Positions 55,887 to 63,971 are shown, numbered from the stretch's first letter. The stretch: 64,000 nt of DNA from Bacteroidota bacterium (GCA_003250355.1 QKGS01000002.1:33710-97709), one strand, 5' to 3'. A program made the numbers and translations. The notes: generated by a model not told the origin, from the letters alone.

Positions 55887-55977
55887 GAGTATTGAGTAAT
55901 GAGTAATGAGTATTGAGTATTGAGTATCAAGTATCAAGTAACCTGTAACCTGTAACCTGCAACCTGCAACCTGCAAC
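55887..55977. repeat. 13-unit heptad ladder
   Basis: Exactly thirteen 7-base units drifting stepwise: GAGTATT, GAGTAAT x2, GAGTATT x2, GAGTATC, AAGTATC, AAGTAAC, CTGTAAC x2, CTGCAAC x3. It ends against the stop codon of the protease gene at 55978. Confidence 0.95.
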
Positions 55978-56946
55978 CTACTTATTAAAGTTACTTGGTT
56001 CTTTACCGTACTTCGCTTTAAACAGCTTAGTATATCGCTCCCTGTTATTCTGCTTTATATCGGCTAAAGCATCGGGGGCTTTAAGCTGAAAGTCGTCGAA
56101 GGTGAAGTCTTTATACAGATCGTTATCGGTATTGTCGGGGTCGGGAATATCGGCCAGTTTACCTGTAACAGGCAATGCTTTTACCGCTTTAGTAGCCGCT
56201 TCGGGGTTGGCACTGTACAGGGTGTTGTATACCTCTTTTTGTTCGGCAGTAAGCTTACGCTTAGGGTCGTTAAGTAAGGCAGTAAACTCAACTTTAGTAA
56301 CCTCGCTAAGCTTAGTTTCTATTGCTGTTTTATCGGCTATAGCCGTTTGCAACTCTTTTTCTTTTGCTGCCAGCCTTTGTACTAGGCTCTCTTTGTCGGC
56401 AGCCAGTTGTTTTACCGATACCAGTACGGCAGCCTCATCGGCACCCTCGGTAAGTTTTAAAAATGATACTACATTTTTCATATTTGAATTTATTTTAAAA
56501 GTGTCGGGGTTATTGAAATACGATAGTTTAAATTCGTTGTTATGAGCATCAACAAGTTTTACTGCATCGTCATTGCCTGCTATGTCAACCAGGCTAACTT
56601 CCTTAAGCAGCCACTTGGTAACAGTAGGCAGTTCCTGACCCTCAAGCATAAGCTCAGGGTCTTTGCTCCATTCGAGCGGTTCAGCCCATACCGAAGCCAT
56701 ATTAAGCATATCATGTTCATACAAGTATTGGCACTCGCGCCCTTTTTGAGTGTCGGCAAATACAGGCACTCCGGTAATTTGGCACTGCTCTATTTGTACA
56801 TTGGTGAGCTTACCTATTATATTACCTCGCTCGTGCATATACAACAGTATTGAGTTCTTACTGTATAGCGAGGTGTCGCAGCCTTGGCTAAGCAGCCTGT
56901 ATTTATAGCAGTTTACACTATCGGTCGAAATTATTATTCTCTTCAT
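55978..56946 (-). CDS. phage prohead protease with scaffold-like C-terminal region
   Basis: 322 residues. The N-terminal domain (about 1-150) looks like a caudoviral prohead protease (Mu I / S78-like), with YMHERGNIIGKLTNVQIEQ, the His of that stretch, and WLLKEVSLVDIAGNDDAVKL, a position where the catalytic Ser is expected. The C-terminal half is charged coiled coil (LAADKESLVQRLAAKEKELQ) and Lys-rich, like a scaffold for the prohead. Protease-scaffold fusions directly before the capsid gene are usual. The start overlaps no gene; upstream lies a divergent spacer. Confidence 0.75.
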   Translation of the reverse strand: MKRIIISTDSVNCYKYRLLSQGCDTSLYSKNSILLYMHERGNIIGKLTNVQIEQCQITGVPVFADTQKGRECQYLYEHDMLNMASVWAEPLEWSKDPELMLEGQELPTVTKWLLKEVSLVDIAGNDDAVKLVDAHNNEFKLSYFNNPDTFKINSNMKNVVSFLKLTEGADEAAVLVSVKQLAADKESLVQRLAAKEKELQTAIADKTAIETKLSEVTKVEFTALLNDPKRKLTAEQKEVYNTLYSANPEAATKAVKALPVTGKLADIPDPDNTDNDLYKDFTFDDFQLKAPDALADIKQNNRERYTKLFKAKYGKEPSNFNK

Positions 56947-57005
56947 TTGAATTTCAATTGCTTGTTATTGTTCGTTTACAAGAGCAAAACTGCAACTGTT
57001 TTTTT

Positions 57006-57098
57006 GCGGTAAAAAATCGGGTTTCCACGCCGGTACTTTTAACGCACCATTTTGGGGTAGTAAATAACCCGGCTTGGAAACTGCTTTTGAAAAACCGC
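57006..57098. repeat. imperfect inverted repeat in the divergent spacer
   Basis: GTTTCCACGCCGG (57021-57033) faces CCGGCTTGGAAAC (57069-57081), with outer GCGGT / ACCGC arms. It sits between the divergent protease and terminase transcripts, so it could be a shared operator or an inserted palindrome. Confidence 0.65.
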
Positions 57099-57130
57099 CT
57101 TATTAAACTGAATTTTGATGCACCGTACAG

Positions 57131-57178
57131 ACGTAAGATTTTGCGTATCATAGTAAAGACGCAATATCTTGCGTCTCT
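57131..57178. repeat. two REP-like palindromes
   Basis: ACGTAAGATTTTGCGT (57131-57146) and AGACGCAATATCTTGCGTCT (57157-57176) are members of the GAGACGCAA...TTGCGTCTC palindrome type, just before the terminase operon. Confidence 0.8.
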
Positions 57179-57193
57179 ATAAAAAAAAGAATT

Positions 57194-57640
57194 ATGTCAC
57201 TAACAAATCAACAAAAAAAGGAGTGGGCGAAGCTCATATTCTTTAACGAAAACGTAACGCAAAAGGAAATTGCCGAGCGTGTAGGGGTAACACCCAAAAC
57301 TATGTGCAACTGGATTGAAGAGGGGCACTGGGACAAGCTTAAAAGCTCGGTAATAGTAACCAAAAGCGAAGAGCTTAGCCGCATATATATGCAAATAAAC
57401 GAAATAAATACAGCAATATTCAGCCGCGAAAAGGGTCAGCGATTTTCAACCACTAAGGAGGCCGACATATTAGCCAAGCTTACTGCCAGTGCACGTAACC
57501 TCGAAACCGAAACATCGGCAGCCGAGGCTATTGATGTATTTAAAAAATTCCTTAACTGGCTTCGCCTTGTTGACCTCGACAAAGCAAAAGACCTGGTAAT
57601 ACTCCAAGATGCATTTATTAAAACCCTAATAAATAAGTAA
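57194..57640 (+). CDS. phage terminase small subunit-like HTH protein
   Basis: 148 residues. The N terminus holds a helix-turn-helix (NVTQKEIAERVGVTPKTMCN, about 18-37), the DNA-binding form of small terminase subunits in Mu-like and transposable Bacteroidota phages, followed by helices for oligomerisation and binding of the large subunit. The next gene begins at its stop base (one-base overlap), so the two are coupled. It binds the packaging-start DNA and recruits the large subunit. Confidence 0.75.
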   Translation: MSLTNQQKKEWAKLIFFNENVTQKEIAERVGVTPKTMCNWIEEGHWDKLKSSVIVTKSEELSRIYMQINEINTAIFSREKGQRFSTTKEADILAKLTASARNLETETSAAEAIDVFKKFLNWLRLVDLDKAKDLVILQDAFIKTLINK

Positions 57641-59154
57641 TGTCGATAACCGCTACTGAATTAAAAAACTGGGAACTGTTTACGCAGTCGTTGCTTAAAG
57701 AGCAACCTGTACCACAGGAAAACGAAGCCGAACGGATAAAACGTAAAGCTGAACTGGAACACAATTTTGAACAATGGGTAAAATACTACTTTAGTAAATA
57801 CGCCACTGCCGAACCTGCACCATTTCATAAAAACGACAGTAAAGTATTGCTCAATAATAAGCGTATATATATAGTACGTCCGTGGAGCAGGGAAATGGCA
57901 AAAGATGCACGTACCATGTTTGAATTTTTATATATGGCTCTTACAGGTAAAATACATGTGGTACTTTTTTTTAGTCACAACCAGGAACAAGCTAAGAACC
58001 TGATTAAGCCATGGAAAATAAGCCTTGAATTTAACCAGCGTATAATAGCCGACTATGGCAACCAACGTACCGTAAACTGGACCGACGACCAATTTACAGC
58101 CAAATGCGGATGCACATTTTATGCATTCGGTTCCGGACAGGCTCCAAGGGGTACACGTGATGAAGAAATACGCCCCGATGCTATTGTATTTTCCGATATT
58201 GATACTGACGAAGAGGTGCGAAACCCTGAGCGTGTTAAGAAAAAATGGGAATGGATAGAACAGGCGGTACTGCCAACAGTATCGGTAAGTGGTAATGTTC
58301 GAATTGTATTCTTAGGTAACATTATTGGTAAAGATACCTGTATAACTCGTGCAATGAAGTATGCCGACCATTATCAGGTAGTTAATATTCGCAATAAGAA
58401 CGGTGTAAGTTCGTGGAGTAAAAACACCGAGGAGCAGATAGACTGGCTACTTAGCAAAATGAGTTATGCAAGTAGTCAAAAAGAATACTTTAACAACCCT
58501 ATTCAGGAGGGTTCTGTTTTTAAAGACCTACGTTGGGATAAAGTACCGCCACTATCACAATTCAAATTCCTGGTTGCCTACGGCGACCCCGCACCCAGTA
58601 ATCGCGAAAACAAAAAAAACAGCCATAAAGCAGCTTTCTTACTTGGCATAAAAGACGGTGTTCTGTATGTAATAACAGGCTGGCTTGAAAGGGCTACCAA
58701 TGCTAAGTTTGTACAGTGGTTTTGGGATATGCATACTTATGTTAATAATAAAACCCACATATACACATTCATAGAGAACAATACCCTGCAAGACCCTTTT
58801 TACGAACAAGTGTATATACCACTATTTGAAGAGGCAAGTCGCACAAACGGCAAAGCTATTCACCCAAGCCCTGATACTCGTAAGAAGCCCGATAAGTTTA
58901 CACGCATCGAGGGGTCGCTTGAACCTATGCATCGTATGGGCAAACTGGTACTTAATATTGCAGAACAAAAGAACCCTAATATGCAACGACTGGCTGAACA
59001 GTTCGAGGCTGTAGAACCAACACTTAGTGCCAATGTCGACGGCGTAGATGCCATAGAAGGCGGCTACTGGATACTCAACAACAAACTTGTAGTACTAAAA
59101 CAAAGCGATATTGTAATTAAACAACGAACCCGAACCGGCAATAAACATTATTAA
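57640..59154 (+). CDS. phage terminase large subunit
   Basis: 504 residues. The protein has an N-terminal ATPase region in which the usual Walker A is hard to recognise (YIVRPWSREMAKDARTMFEF occupies that place), a Walker B-like IVFSDIDTDEEVRNPERV stretch (about 188), and a C-terminal nuclease of the RNase H-type fold beginning VAYGDPAPSNRENKKNSHKA (Asp about 312) with TFIENNTLQDPFYEQVY later. It powers DNA packaging and cuts the DNA. Family by layout and neighbours. Confidence 0.82.
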   Translation: MSITATELKNWELFTQSLLKEQPVPQENEAERIKRKAELEHNFEQWVKYYFSKYATAEPAPFHKNDSKVLLNNKRIYIVRPWSREMAKDARTMFEFLYMALTGKIHVVLFFSHNQEQAKNLIKPWKISLEFNQRIIADYGNQRTVNWTDDQFTAKCGCTFYAFGSGQAPRGTRDEEIRPDAIVFSDIDTDEEVRNPERVKKKWEWIEQAVLPTVSVSGNVRIVFLGNIIGKDTCITRAMKYADHYQVVNIRNKNGVSSWSKNTEEQIDWLLSKMSYASSQKEYFNNPIQEGSVFKDLRWDKVPPLSQFKFLVAYGDPAPSNRENKKNSHKAAFLLGIKDGVLYVITGWLERATNAKFVQWFWDMHTYVNNKTHIYTFIENNTLQDPFYEQVYIPLFEEASRTNGKAIHPSPDTRKKPDKFTRIEGSLEPMHRMGKLVLNIAEQKNPNMQRLAEQFEAVEPTLSANVDGVDAIEGGYWILNNKLVVLKQSDIVIKQRTRTGNKHY

Positions 59155-59159
59155 TGTAC

Positions 59160-59181
59160 AGACGCAAGATTTTGCGTCTCT
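59160..59181. repeat. REP-like palindrome
   Basis: AGACGCAA-GATT-TTGCGTCT plus flanking bases, in the gap between terminase and the gp36-like gene. Same family as 57157-57176. Confidence 0.85.
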
Positions 59182-59194
59182 GATAAATAAAATT

Positions 59195-59602
59195 ATGATT
59201 GAAAAAACAGACCTGTACCGTGCAATGCGCCCCGAGTACATTACAGAAATTGAACGCTCCGACGACACTCTGGTACCTCATTGTATATCGGCTGCCGAAA
59301 GCGAAGTAAAAACATATTTGCGTGAAGCATTTGATATTAGTGCAATATTTGGAGCAGTAGGCACAGACCGTAACAGCCTGCTTGTAACCTTTATTGCCGA
59401 CATAGCTGTGTATAATCTTGTGGAACTCGCACCCGTTGGCGTAGACATAGAACAAGTGCGCTTAAGATACAAGCGAGCCATAGAGTGGTTGAAAGGTGTG
59501 CAAACAGGCACCCTGAAACCCGACTTACCTATACTCGAAAATAATATAGTAAACCAAGCAATTGTATGGGGGTCGAAAGAAAAGAAAATCAACAACTACT
59601 AA
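59195..59602 (+). CDS. Mu gp36-like protein (DUF1320)
   Basis: 135 residues. DUF1320 form: IEKTDLYRAMRPEYITEIER near the start and the later NLVELAPVGVDIEQVRLRYK and AIEWLKGVQTGTLKPDLPIL. In Mu the gp36 protein is thought to be a head-tail connector-like component; its exact place here is inferred. It lies between terminase and portal genes, as in many transposable phages of this phylum. Confidence 0.8.
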   Translation: MIEKTDLYRAMRPEYITEIERSDDTLVPHCISAAESEVKTYLREAFDISAIFGAVGTDRNSLLVTFIADIAVYNLVELAPVGVDIEQVRLRYKRAIEWLKGVQTGTLKPDLPILENNIVNQAIVWGSKEKKINNY

Positions 59603-59679
59603 AGAGTATTATATACTGTTTAAAATATGTTTAAAATGGCGCACAATGAAATAAAATACTAAAAACAACACTTACCACT

Positions 59680-60993
59680 ATGGCAATAAAAAAAACGCAA
59701 AAAAAGCCCCAAAACGGCTTACTTATACAAACACTCGACATAAAACAGGTAAATCGCAGCTCTGTTGATATTGAAAAATGGCGCAATGCGCTAAAGGCCG
59801 CCGAAGGACAAAACGAAAACCGCAAGGCAATATATGAACTGTATGCCGATATGTTACTCGACGGTCATTTGAAGAGTGTAGTTAATAAGCGAATAATGAG
59901 TGTTACCAACTCTGATATTCAGTTTACGAAAGAAGGCAAAGAAGTTGACGGTATGTATAATGTGCTTATAAGTAAAGAGTTTAAGAAAATACTCCGCTAT
60001 ATTATAGCTGCGAAAATATACGGACATTCACTAGTTGAGTTTACTGCGGCCGACAATAATGCAGGATTTACAGTTAACCTTGTTGACCGACGACACGTAA
60101 AACCACGATTAGGGTTAGTAGTTAAAAACCCAACCGACAACAAAGGCGAAGCCTATAAAAACGACCCGTATTACAACTTTACACTCGAAGTAGGCGAACC
60201 CGACGATTTTGGCCTATTGCTTCAAGCATCGCAATATGTAATATATAAACGGGGAGGGTTTGGCGATTGGGCCGACTTTATTCAACTGTTTGGCATACCT
60301 TTCAGGCACGGTAAGTACGAGAACGAAGAGAGCCGTCAGGTACTGGTTGACGCACTTGAAAACATGGGTTCGGCAGGTTTTGCCGCTACACCCAAAAATA
60401 TTGACATACAAATACTAAGAGCTGAAGGTGCTTCCGGTGCCAATCTTGTTTTTACCAACTTTCGCAAAGCCTGCAACGATGAAATAAGTGTAACCATACT
60501 GGGGCAGACAATGACCACCAGCGACAGCGGCAATGCAGGTTACGCACAAGGCAAGGTACATCAGGCCGTAGAAGAACAAATGCACCTCGACGACAAGCTC
60601 GATGTACTGAGTATACTCAACACCGACGTGGTACGAATACTTACTAATCTTGGACTGCCTGCTCAGGGGGGCGAGTTCAGCTACTGCGATATTGATAACA
60701 CCAGCCTTACCGACCGTATTGATATTGATACAAAAGTAGCAAAACTGGTACCGGTAGAACCCGATTATTTCTACGAAACTTACGGCATACCAAAACCTAA
60801 AGGGAATGATACCGTAGGAGGTCAACAAAAAAATGACAAAGGCGAAGCTTACAAAAAGAACAACAATAAAACAGAAAACAAAAACCTGTCGAGTGATTCG
60901 CTCAAAGCGAAACCATTGTTGAAACAGATACAAAACTTATTGGGTTTTTTTGTGAAAGCCCCGCAAATAGTGGGGCATTTCAGAAGCTGGTAA
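59680..60993 (+). CDS. phage portal protein, Mu gp29-like (DUF935)
   Basis: 437 residues in the unshifted form. DUF935 pattern: RKAIYELYADMLLDGHLKSV, VNLVDRRHVKPRLGLVV, and WADFIQLFGIPFRHGKYENE; the ring of 12 portal subunits at the capsid vertex passes DNA during packaging. Its last part reads LLGFFVKAPQIVGHFRSW. Just before this end the zero frame passes the T TTT TTT heptamer (60945-60951) with a stem-loop downstream, and a -1 shift would fuse 424 portal residues to the MuF frame. The unshifted protein would be the main product. Confidence 0.88.
   Translation: MAIKKTQKKPQNGLLIQTLDIKQVNRSSVDIEKWRNALKAAEGQNENRKAIYELYADMLLDGHLKSVVNKRIMSVTNSDIQFTKEGKEVDGMYNVLISKEFKKILRYIIAAKIYGHSLVEFTAADNNAGFTVNLVDRRHVKPRLGLVVKNPTDNKGEAYKNDPYYNFTLEVGEPDDFGLLLQASQYVIYKRGGFGDWADFIQLFGIPFRHGKYENEESRQVLVDALENMGSAGFAATPKNIDIQILRAEGASGANLVFTNFRKACNDEISVTILGQTMTTSDSGNAGYAQGKVHQAVEEQMHLDDKLDVLSILNTDVVRILTNLGLPAQGGEFSYCDIDNTSLTDRIDIDTKVAKLVPVEPDYFYETYGIPKPKGNDTVGGQQKNDKGEAYKKNNNKTENKNLSSDSLKAKPLLKQIQNLLGFFVKAPQIVGHFRSW
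60945..60976 (+). promoter_or_regulatory. candidate programmed -1 ribosomal frameshift signal
   Basis: In the portal frame the codons are GGT TTT TTT GTG, so T TTT TTT (60945-60951) is a perfect X XXY YYZ heptamer. A 6-base spacer (GTGAAA) precedes stem GCCCC (60958-60962) / GGGGC (60972-60976) with loop GCAAATAGT. The -1 frame then reads CESPANSGAFQKLVNN and runs open to 62258. Confidence 0.8.
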
Positions 60994-62258
60994 ATAACAC
61001 TTACAACAGTTGTAAACTTGCCGACAATGACGGTTTCAACTTCAAAAACGAAGTAGAGCGTAAAGCTTTAAAGAACATTCATAGCGGTACATTTGATATT
61101 AACGGCGATATAGAACCAAACCTTTTCCATGCAACATGGGATGTTCTCAATAGTGCCGTTGATGATGCTTTTGGCTCGGTTGATTACGACCACCCCGATT
61201 ACGATTTTGTAAACAAACTAAAGTATAATAATGGAGTATTCTCGGTTTTTAAAACTCACCGACAACAGAACGACCTTGCAGGCTTATTAATTGATGATGA
61301 CGGAAAACCAAAGAGCTACCACCGGTTTGAAAAGGATTGCCGCCATATACTTGATAACTATAACCGCAACTGGCTAAAAACAGAGTATAATACAGCTGTA
61401 ACACGTGCCCGATATGCTGCCAATATTAAAGAATTTGAACGATATAAGGATATTGCACCTAATATGCGATGGACTCCGAGCCGTAGTTCGGAACCTCGCA
61501 CATCGCATATTGATTACTATAATATGATTGTACCTATTGATAAAGGATTCCCAAATGGTGCTTTTCCGGGCAATGAATACAATTGCAAGTGCGGTATTGA
61601 ACAAACTGAGGATACTGTAACAGAAGTACCCGCAGATATTGAAAAAGTAAAACCTGCTCCGGGGCTCGATAACGACCCCGCAAAAACAGGAATGCTCTTT
61701 AACACTAATGCACCTTATTATCAAAAGGGATATGTTCATTACAAAACATTATTACCAACAGCTCAGCGATTTGTTAATAACAGGTTTGCCGTATTTAAAA
61801 AAACCAAAGAATACAAGAACGGAGGTAAATTATATACACATACTCTGTTCGATAAATCGGTACACGATGCTAAGGATATACAAGGTATAGCCAATATGTT
61901 GGCTAAAGATGGTAAAACAGTAATGATAAACCCGACTAAGCTTCACTATAAAGATAAACTATACAATGAGGTGTACAAGGGATTGAAGGATACTCATTAT
62001 TACGGAAAGAATCCTGATTTAACCATTGATGGTAAGTTTTATGAATATGAAAGTTTTGAAACTAAGAACTTTCAACCTAAGAAGATTGCAGCCATGTTAA
62101 AGCACGGAGCAAAACAAAGTGATAGGATTATTATAAACAATAAGCCAAATGTAGGTGAAGGATATATTAAGTGGAAAATAGATGAGAAGGTTAGAGAAGG
62201 TTTCTACTTTAAAGAGGTGTGGACATGGAATGGTAAAGAATTAGTGCAGGTGTATTAA
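60951..62258 (+). CDS. MuF head protein with toxin-like C-terminal domain, read by -1 frameshift
   Basis: The frame is open from 60897 to 62258 with no ATG, GTG or TTG until ATG 61464, which lies inside the conserved core; the read product after the shift has about 435 residues. The middle (NYNRNWLKTEYNTAVTRARY, then SSEPRTSHIDYYNMIVPIDK and EYNCKC, about 130-225 of this part) is the SPP1 gp7/Mu F minor head domain. The last 150 residues (KLYTHTLFDKSVHDAKDIQG, GKNPDLTIDGKFYEYESF, GAKQSDRIIINN) resemble the CdiA C-terminal/PBECR nuclease toxin type attached to MuF in temperate phages. The toxin assignment is by pattern only. No immunity gene is recognised downstream. Confidence 0.78.
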   Translation, partial: CESPANSGAFQKLVNNTYNSCKLADNDGFNFKNEVERKALKNIHSGTFDINGDIEPNLFHATWDVLNSAVDDAFGSVDYDHPDYDFVNKLKYNNGVFSVFKTHRQQNDLAGLLIDDDGKPKSYHRFEKDCRHILDNYNRNWLKTEYNTAVTRARYAANIKEFERYKDIAPNMRWTPSRSSEPRTSHIDYYNMIVPIDKGFPNGAFPGNEYNCKCGIEQTEDTVTEVPADIEKVKPAPGLDNDPAKTGMLFNTNAPYYQKGYVHYKTLLPTAQRFVNNRFAVFKKTKEYKNGGKLYTHTLFDKSVHDAKDIQGIANMLAKDGKTVMINPTKLHYKDKLYNEVYKGLKDTHYYGKNPDLTIDGKFYEYESFETKNFQPKKIAAMLKHGAKQSDRIIINNKPNVGEGYIKWKIDEKVREGFYFKEVWTWNGKELVQVY

Positions 62259-62261
62259 AAT

Positions 62262-62330
62262 ACGAAGCCCCACAACGAATTGCGAGGCTAAGGACATCTG
62301 TTCCGTAGAACCGACAATACAAAGATACGA
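62262..62330. other. spacer with hairpin and minus-strand -7 box
   Basis: The gap 62259-62350 holds the imperfect hairpin AGCCCCACAA / TTGCGAGGCT and CAAAGATA (62320-62327), which on the minus strand is the perfect -7 box TATCTTTG. No -33 element is seen at the right spacing. No ORF fits. Confidence 0.3.
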
Positions 62331-62350
62331 AAAAAACTAATATATATAAT

Positions 62351-62902
62351 ATGACTACCGATGAATATTTAAAAAAACTGGAACAAAAGTTCAAACAACT
62401 GGAGTTAGGTATTAATACACAACTAATGCCTCGAATAGCCTTAAAGGCTGTGGCTCATTATAAAAGCAACTTCCGTACACAAAGTTTCGATGGTAAGCCA
62501 TGGGCTGAGGTAAACCGCCGTAAAACCGAAAGCGAATGGTACGGTTTCGATTATAAGGGCGAAAAACGAACTTACTATGCTATTACCAAAGCAGGGAAAA
62601 AGGCTAAAAAACAAAAAAAACTCAATTACTCATCGGCAGCTACTAAGCGTAAGATATTAACCGGAAGCACCGGCGAACTGGGCAACTCTGTTACTGCCCG
62701 GGCTGTTGGGTTTGGTGTTCGTGTGTATTCGCCCAAACCATATGCTAAGGTACATAACCAAGGAGGTATTATAAAAGTATTCGGTAAAGCAACACGAACA
62801 TTACCTGCCCGACCATTTATAGGCAAGTCGGCAGTGTTTTACCGTGAAACTTTCCGACCAATGGCAAAGGAGTATATACACAAACAATTAAATAACCAGT
62901 AG
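62351..62902 (+). CDS. phage virion morphogenesis protein (Mu gpG-like)
   Basis: 183 residues of the phage virion morphogenesis family (Mu gpG, P2 gpS type, tail completion). Features: an N-terminal helix, FDGKPWAEVNRRKTESEWYG (about 45-65), ILTGSTGELGNSV, a beta part YAKVHNQGGIIKVFGKATRT and ARPFIGKSAVF. It acts in joining or finishing the tail. The gene lies after the MuF part and ahead of a tail-terminator-like gene. Confidence 0.85.
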   Translation: MTTDEYLKKLEQKFKQLELGINTQLMPRIALKAVAHYKSNFRTQSFDGKPWAEVNRRKTESEWYGFDYKGEKRTYYAITKAGKKAKKQKKLNYSSAATKRKILTGSTGELGNSVTARAVGFGVRVYSPKPYAKVHNQGGIIKVFGKATRTLPARPFIGKSAVFYRETFRPMAKEYIHKQLNNQ

Positions 62903-62926
62903 AGATAAGGCATGCCTTATCTCTAC
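62899..62926. repeat. perfect 28-base palindrome
   Basis: GTAGAGATAAGGCA then TGCCTTATCTCTAC, a perfect two-fold palindrome of 14-base halves over the stop of the gpG-like gene. Related in form (GTAGAGA...TCTCTAC) to the palindromes at 57157 and 59160. Confidence 0.95.
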
Positions 62927-62940
62927 CAAATATTAAAACA

Positions 62941-63372
62941 ATGGATTTAATTAAACAAAACTTTGAGGCAATAAGAGACAGGCTAATAGCCCAAGTGCCC
63001 GAAATACGGTGGATAGACATGGACGATGAACAACTAACGGCTTACGAAGCTCCACCCATAAGCTTTCCATGTGCTTTGATTGATACACAACAAGTAGGCT
63101 ATAATAGTTCAGAAGATTTTAACAGCAGTGCTGCTGTTCGTGTAACTGTTCAGTTCGGGTTCAAAACAATGGAAAGTACCAACCACCTTACACCCAATAG
63201 TAAGGCCTTTGAGTATTCTGAAATATTGCAAAAGGCTGTAAATGCAATTCATGGCTTTGAGCCTAAAAATAGTAGTGGATATACAAAAACAGGAGTAATA
63301 AGAATTAAGCGTCCGGGAATAAAGGTTTTTGAGGCTAGTTTTGATATTAACTGGTTTGGAGCAAATGTATAG
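62941..63372 (+). CDS. phage tail terminator-like hypothetical protein
   Basis: 143 residues. A mixed alpha/beta form (LIKQNFEAIRDRLIAQVPEI, then FPCALIDTQQVGYNSSEDF and AVRVTVQFGFKTMESTNH) resembles tail terminator or Mu gp37-like proteins that close the tail tube end. I do not recognise an exact family. Last plus-strand late gene of the head-tail cluster in view. Confidence 0.6.
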   Translation: MDLIKQNFEAIRDRLIAQVPEIRWIDMDDEQLTAYEAPPISFPCALIDTQQVGYNSSEDFNSSAAVRVTVQFGFKTMESTNHLTPNSKAFEYSEILQKAVNAIHGFEPKNSSGYTKTGVIRIKRPGIKVFEASFDINWFGANV

Positions 63373-63431
63373 ACACTGGTTACAGGACTCTTGATACTGC
63401 CGACTGTGTACTGAGGTACTGCCAACTGAAA

Positions 63432-63725
63432 TCAATCCCAGTTATACCAGCCGTACTCTTTGCGCAGTTCCTTTAGTTCGGGTTTACTCTTCATAAATGT
63501 ATCTATTACATCGCGAAGGTCGGTAAGTATGTCAACTATACGCTTTTCCGACAAGAAAAATTCATTGCTTAGTTGATATATAATATCATCGAATCTAAGG
63601 CGTTGGTAGTGCATATGATAGTAATAGCGAGCCGAAAGCACCATATTGCGCCGTTCTTTGTTATCGGACGGTGCAATTTTAAGGGGTTCTAAATGCTTAT
63701 TGAATAGTATATCCTGACCTCGCAT
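63432..63725 (-). CDS. conserved prophage hypothetical protein
   Basis: 97 residues, basic and helical. The middle RYYYHMHYQRLRFDDIIYQL and FFLSEKRIVDILTDL (about 35-70) suggests a helix-turn-helix-like fold. I recognise it only as a small protein family common in Bacteroidota prophages. It reads opposite to both neighbours and begins 66 bases from the next gene's start, so the two share a divergent promoter region. Confidence 0.6.
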   Translation of the reverse strand: MRGQDILFNKHLEPLKIAPSDNKERRNMVLSARYYYHMHYQRLRFDDIIYQLSNEFFLSEKRIVDILTDLRDVIDTFMKSKPELKELRKEYGWYNWD

Positions 63726-63791
63726 AGTACAAAAATATCAGCTTTTTATCTAAATTTGGTTTTTATTTATTCACACTTTAAAATTTTACTC

Positions 63792-63971
63792 ATGTACCTT
63801 AATCAAATTACAAACATTGCAATTGCAGCTTTAGTAGGCTTGTTGCTACTATTAGTAGGCAGAGAACTGGTAAACTGGTACAATAAAGTAAACTACCGTA
63901 TTAAATTATTGGAAGAAAATAACCGCCTGCTTAGGATAATTGCAGGAGAAGCTAAAGCCGACACAAAATAA
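63792..63971 (+). CDS. small membrane protein with coiled coil (holin/lysis-like)
   Basis: 59 residues from ATG 63792: an N-terminal membrane helix (ITNIAIAALVGLLLLLVG, about 6-23) then a coiled coil (YRIKLLEENNRLLRIIAGE). This form fits phage holin- or spanin-like proteins, not proven. Upstream 63756 is an alternative start in frame but has no support. A terminator follows at once. Confidence 0.62.
   Translation: MYLNQITNIAIAALVGLLLLLVGRELVNWYNKVNYRIKLLEENNRLLRIIAGEAKADTK

Noticed and set aside
61374..61739. Minus-strand 121-residue ORF inside the MuF frame, considered as an antisense immunity gene
   Set aside because: Composition and position fit a shadow ORF; no start signal or recognisable fold.
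61464..62258. MuF as a 264-residue gene starting at ATG 61464
   Set aside because: The frame continues upstream to 60897 with clear MuF sequence (NYNRNWLKTEYNTAVTRARY), so this ATG is internal.
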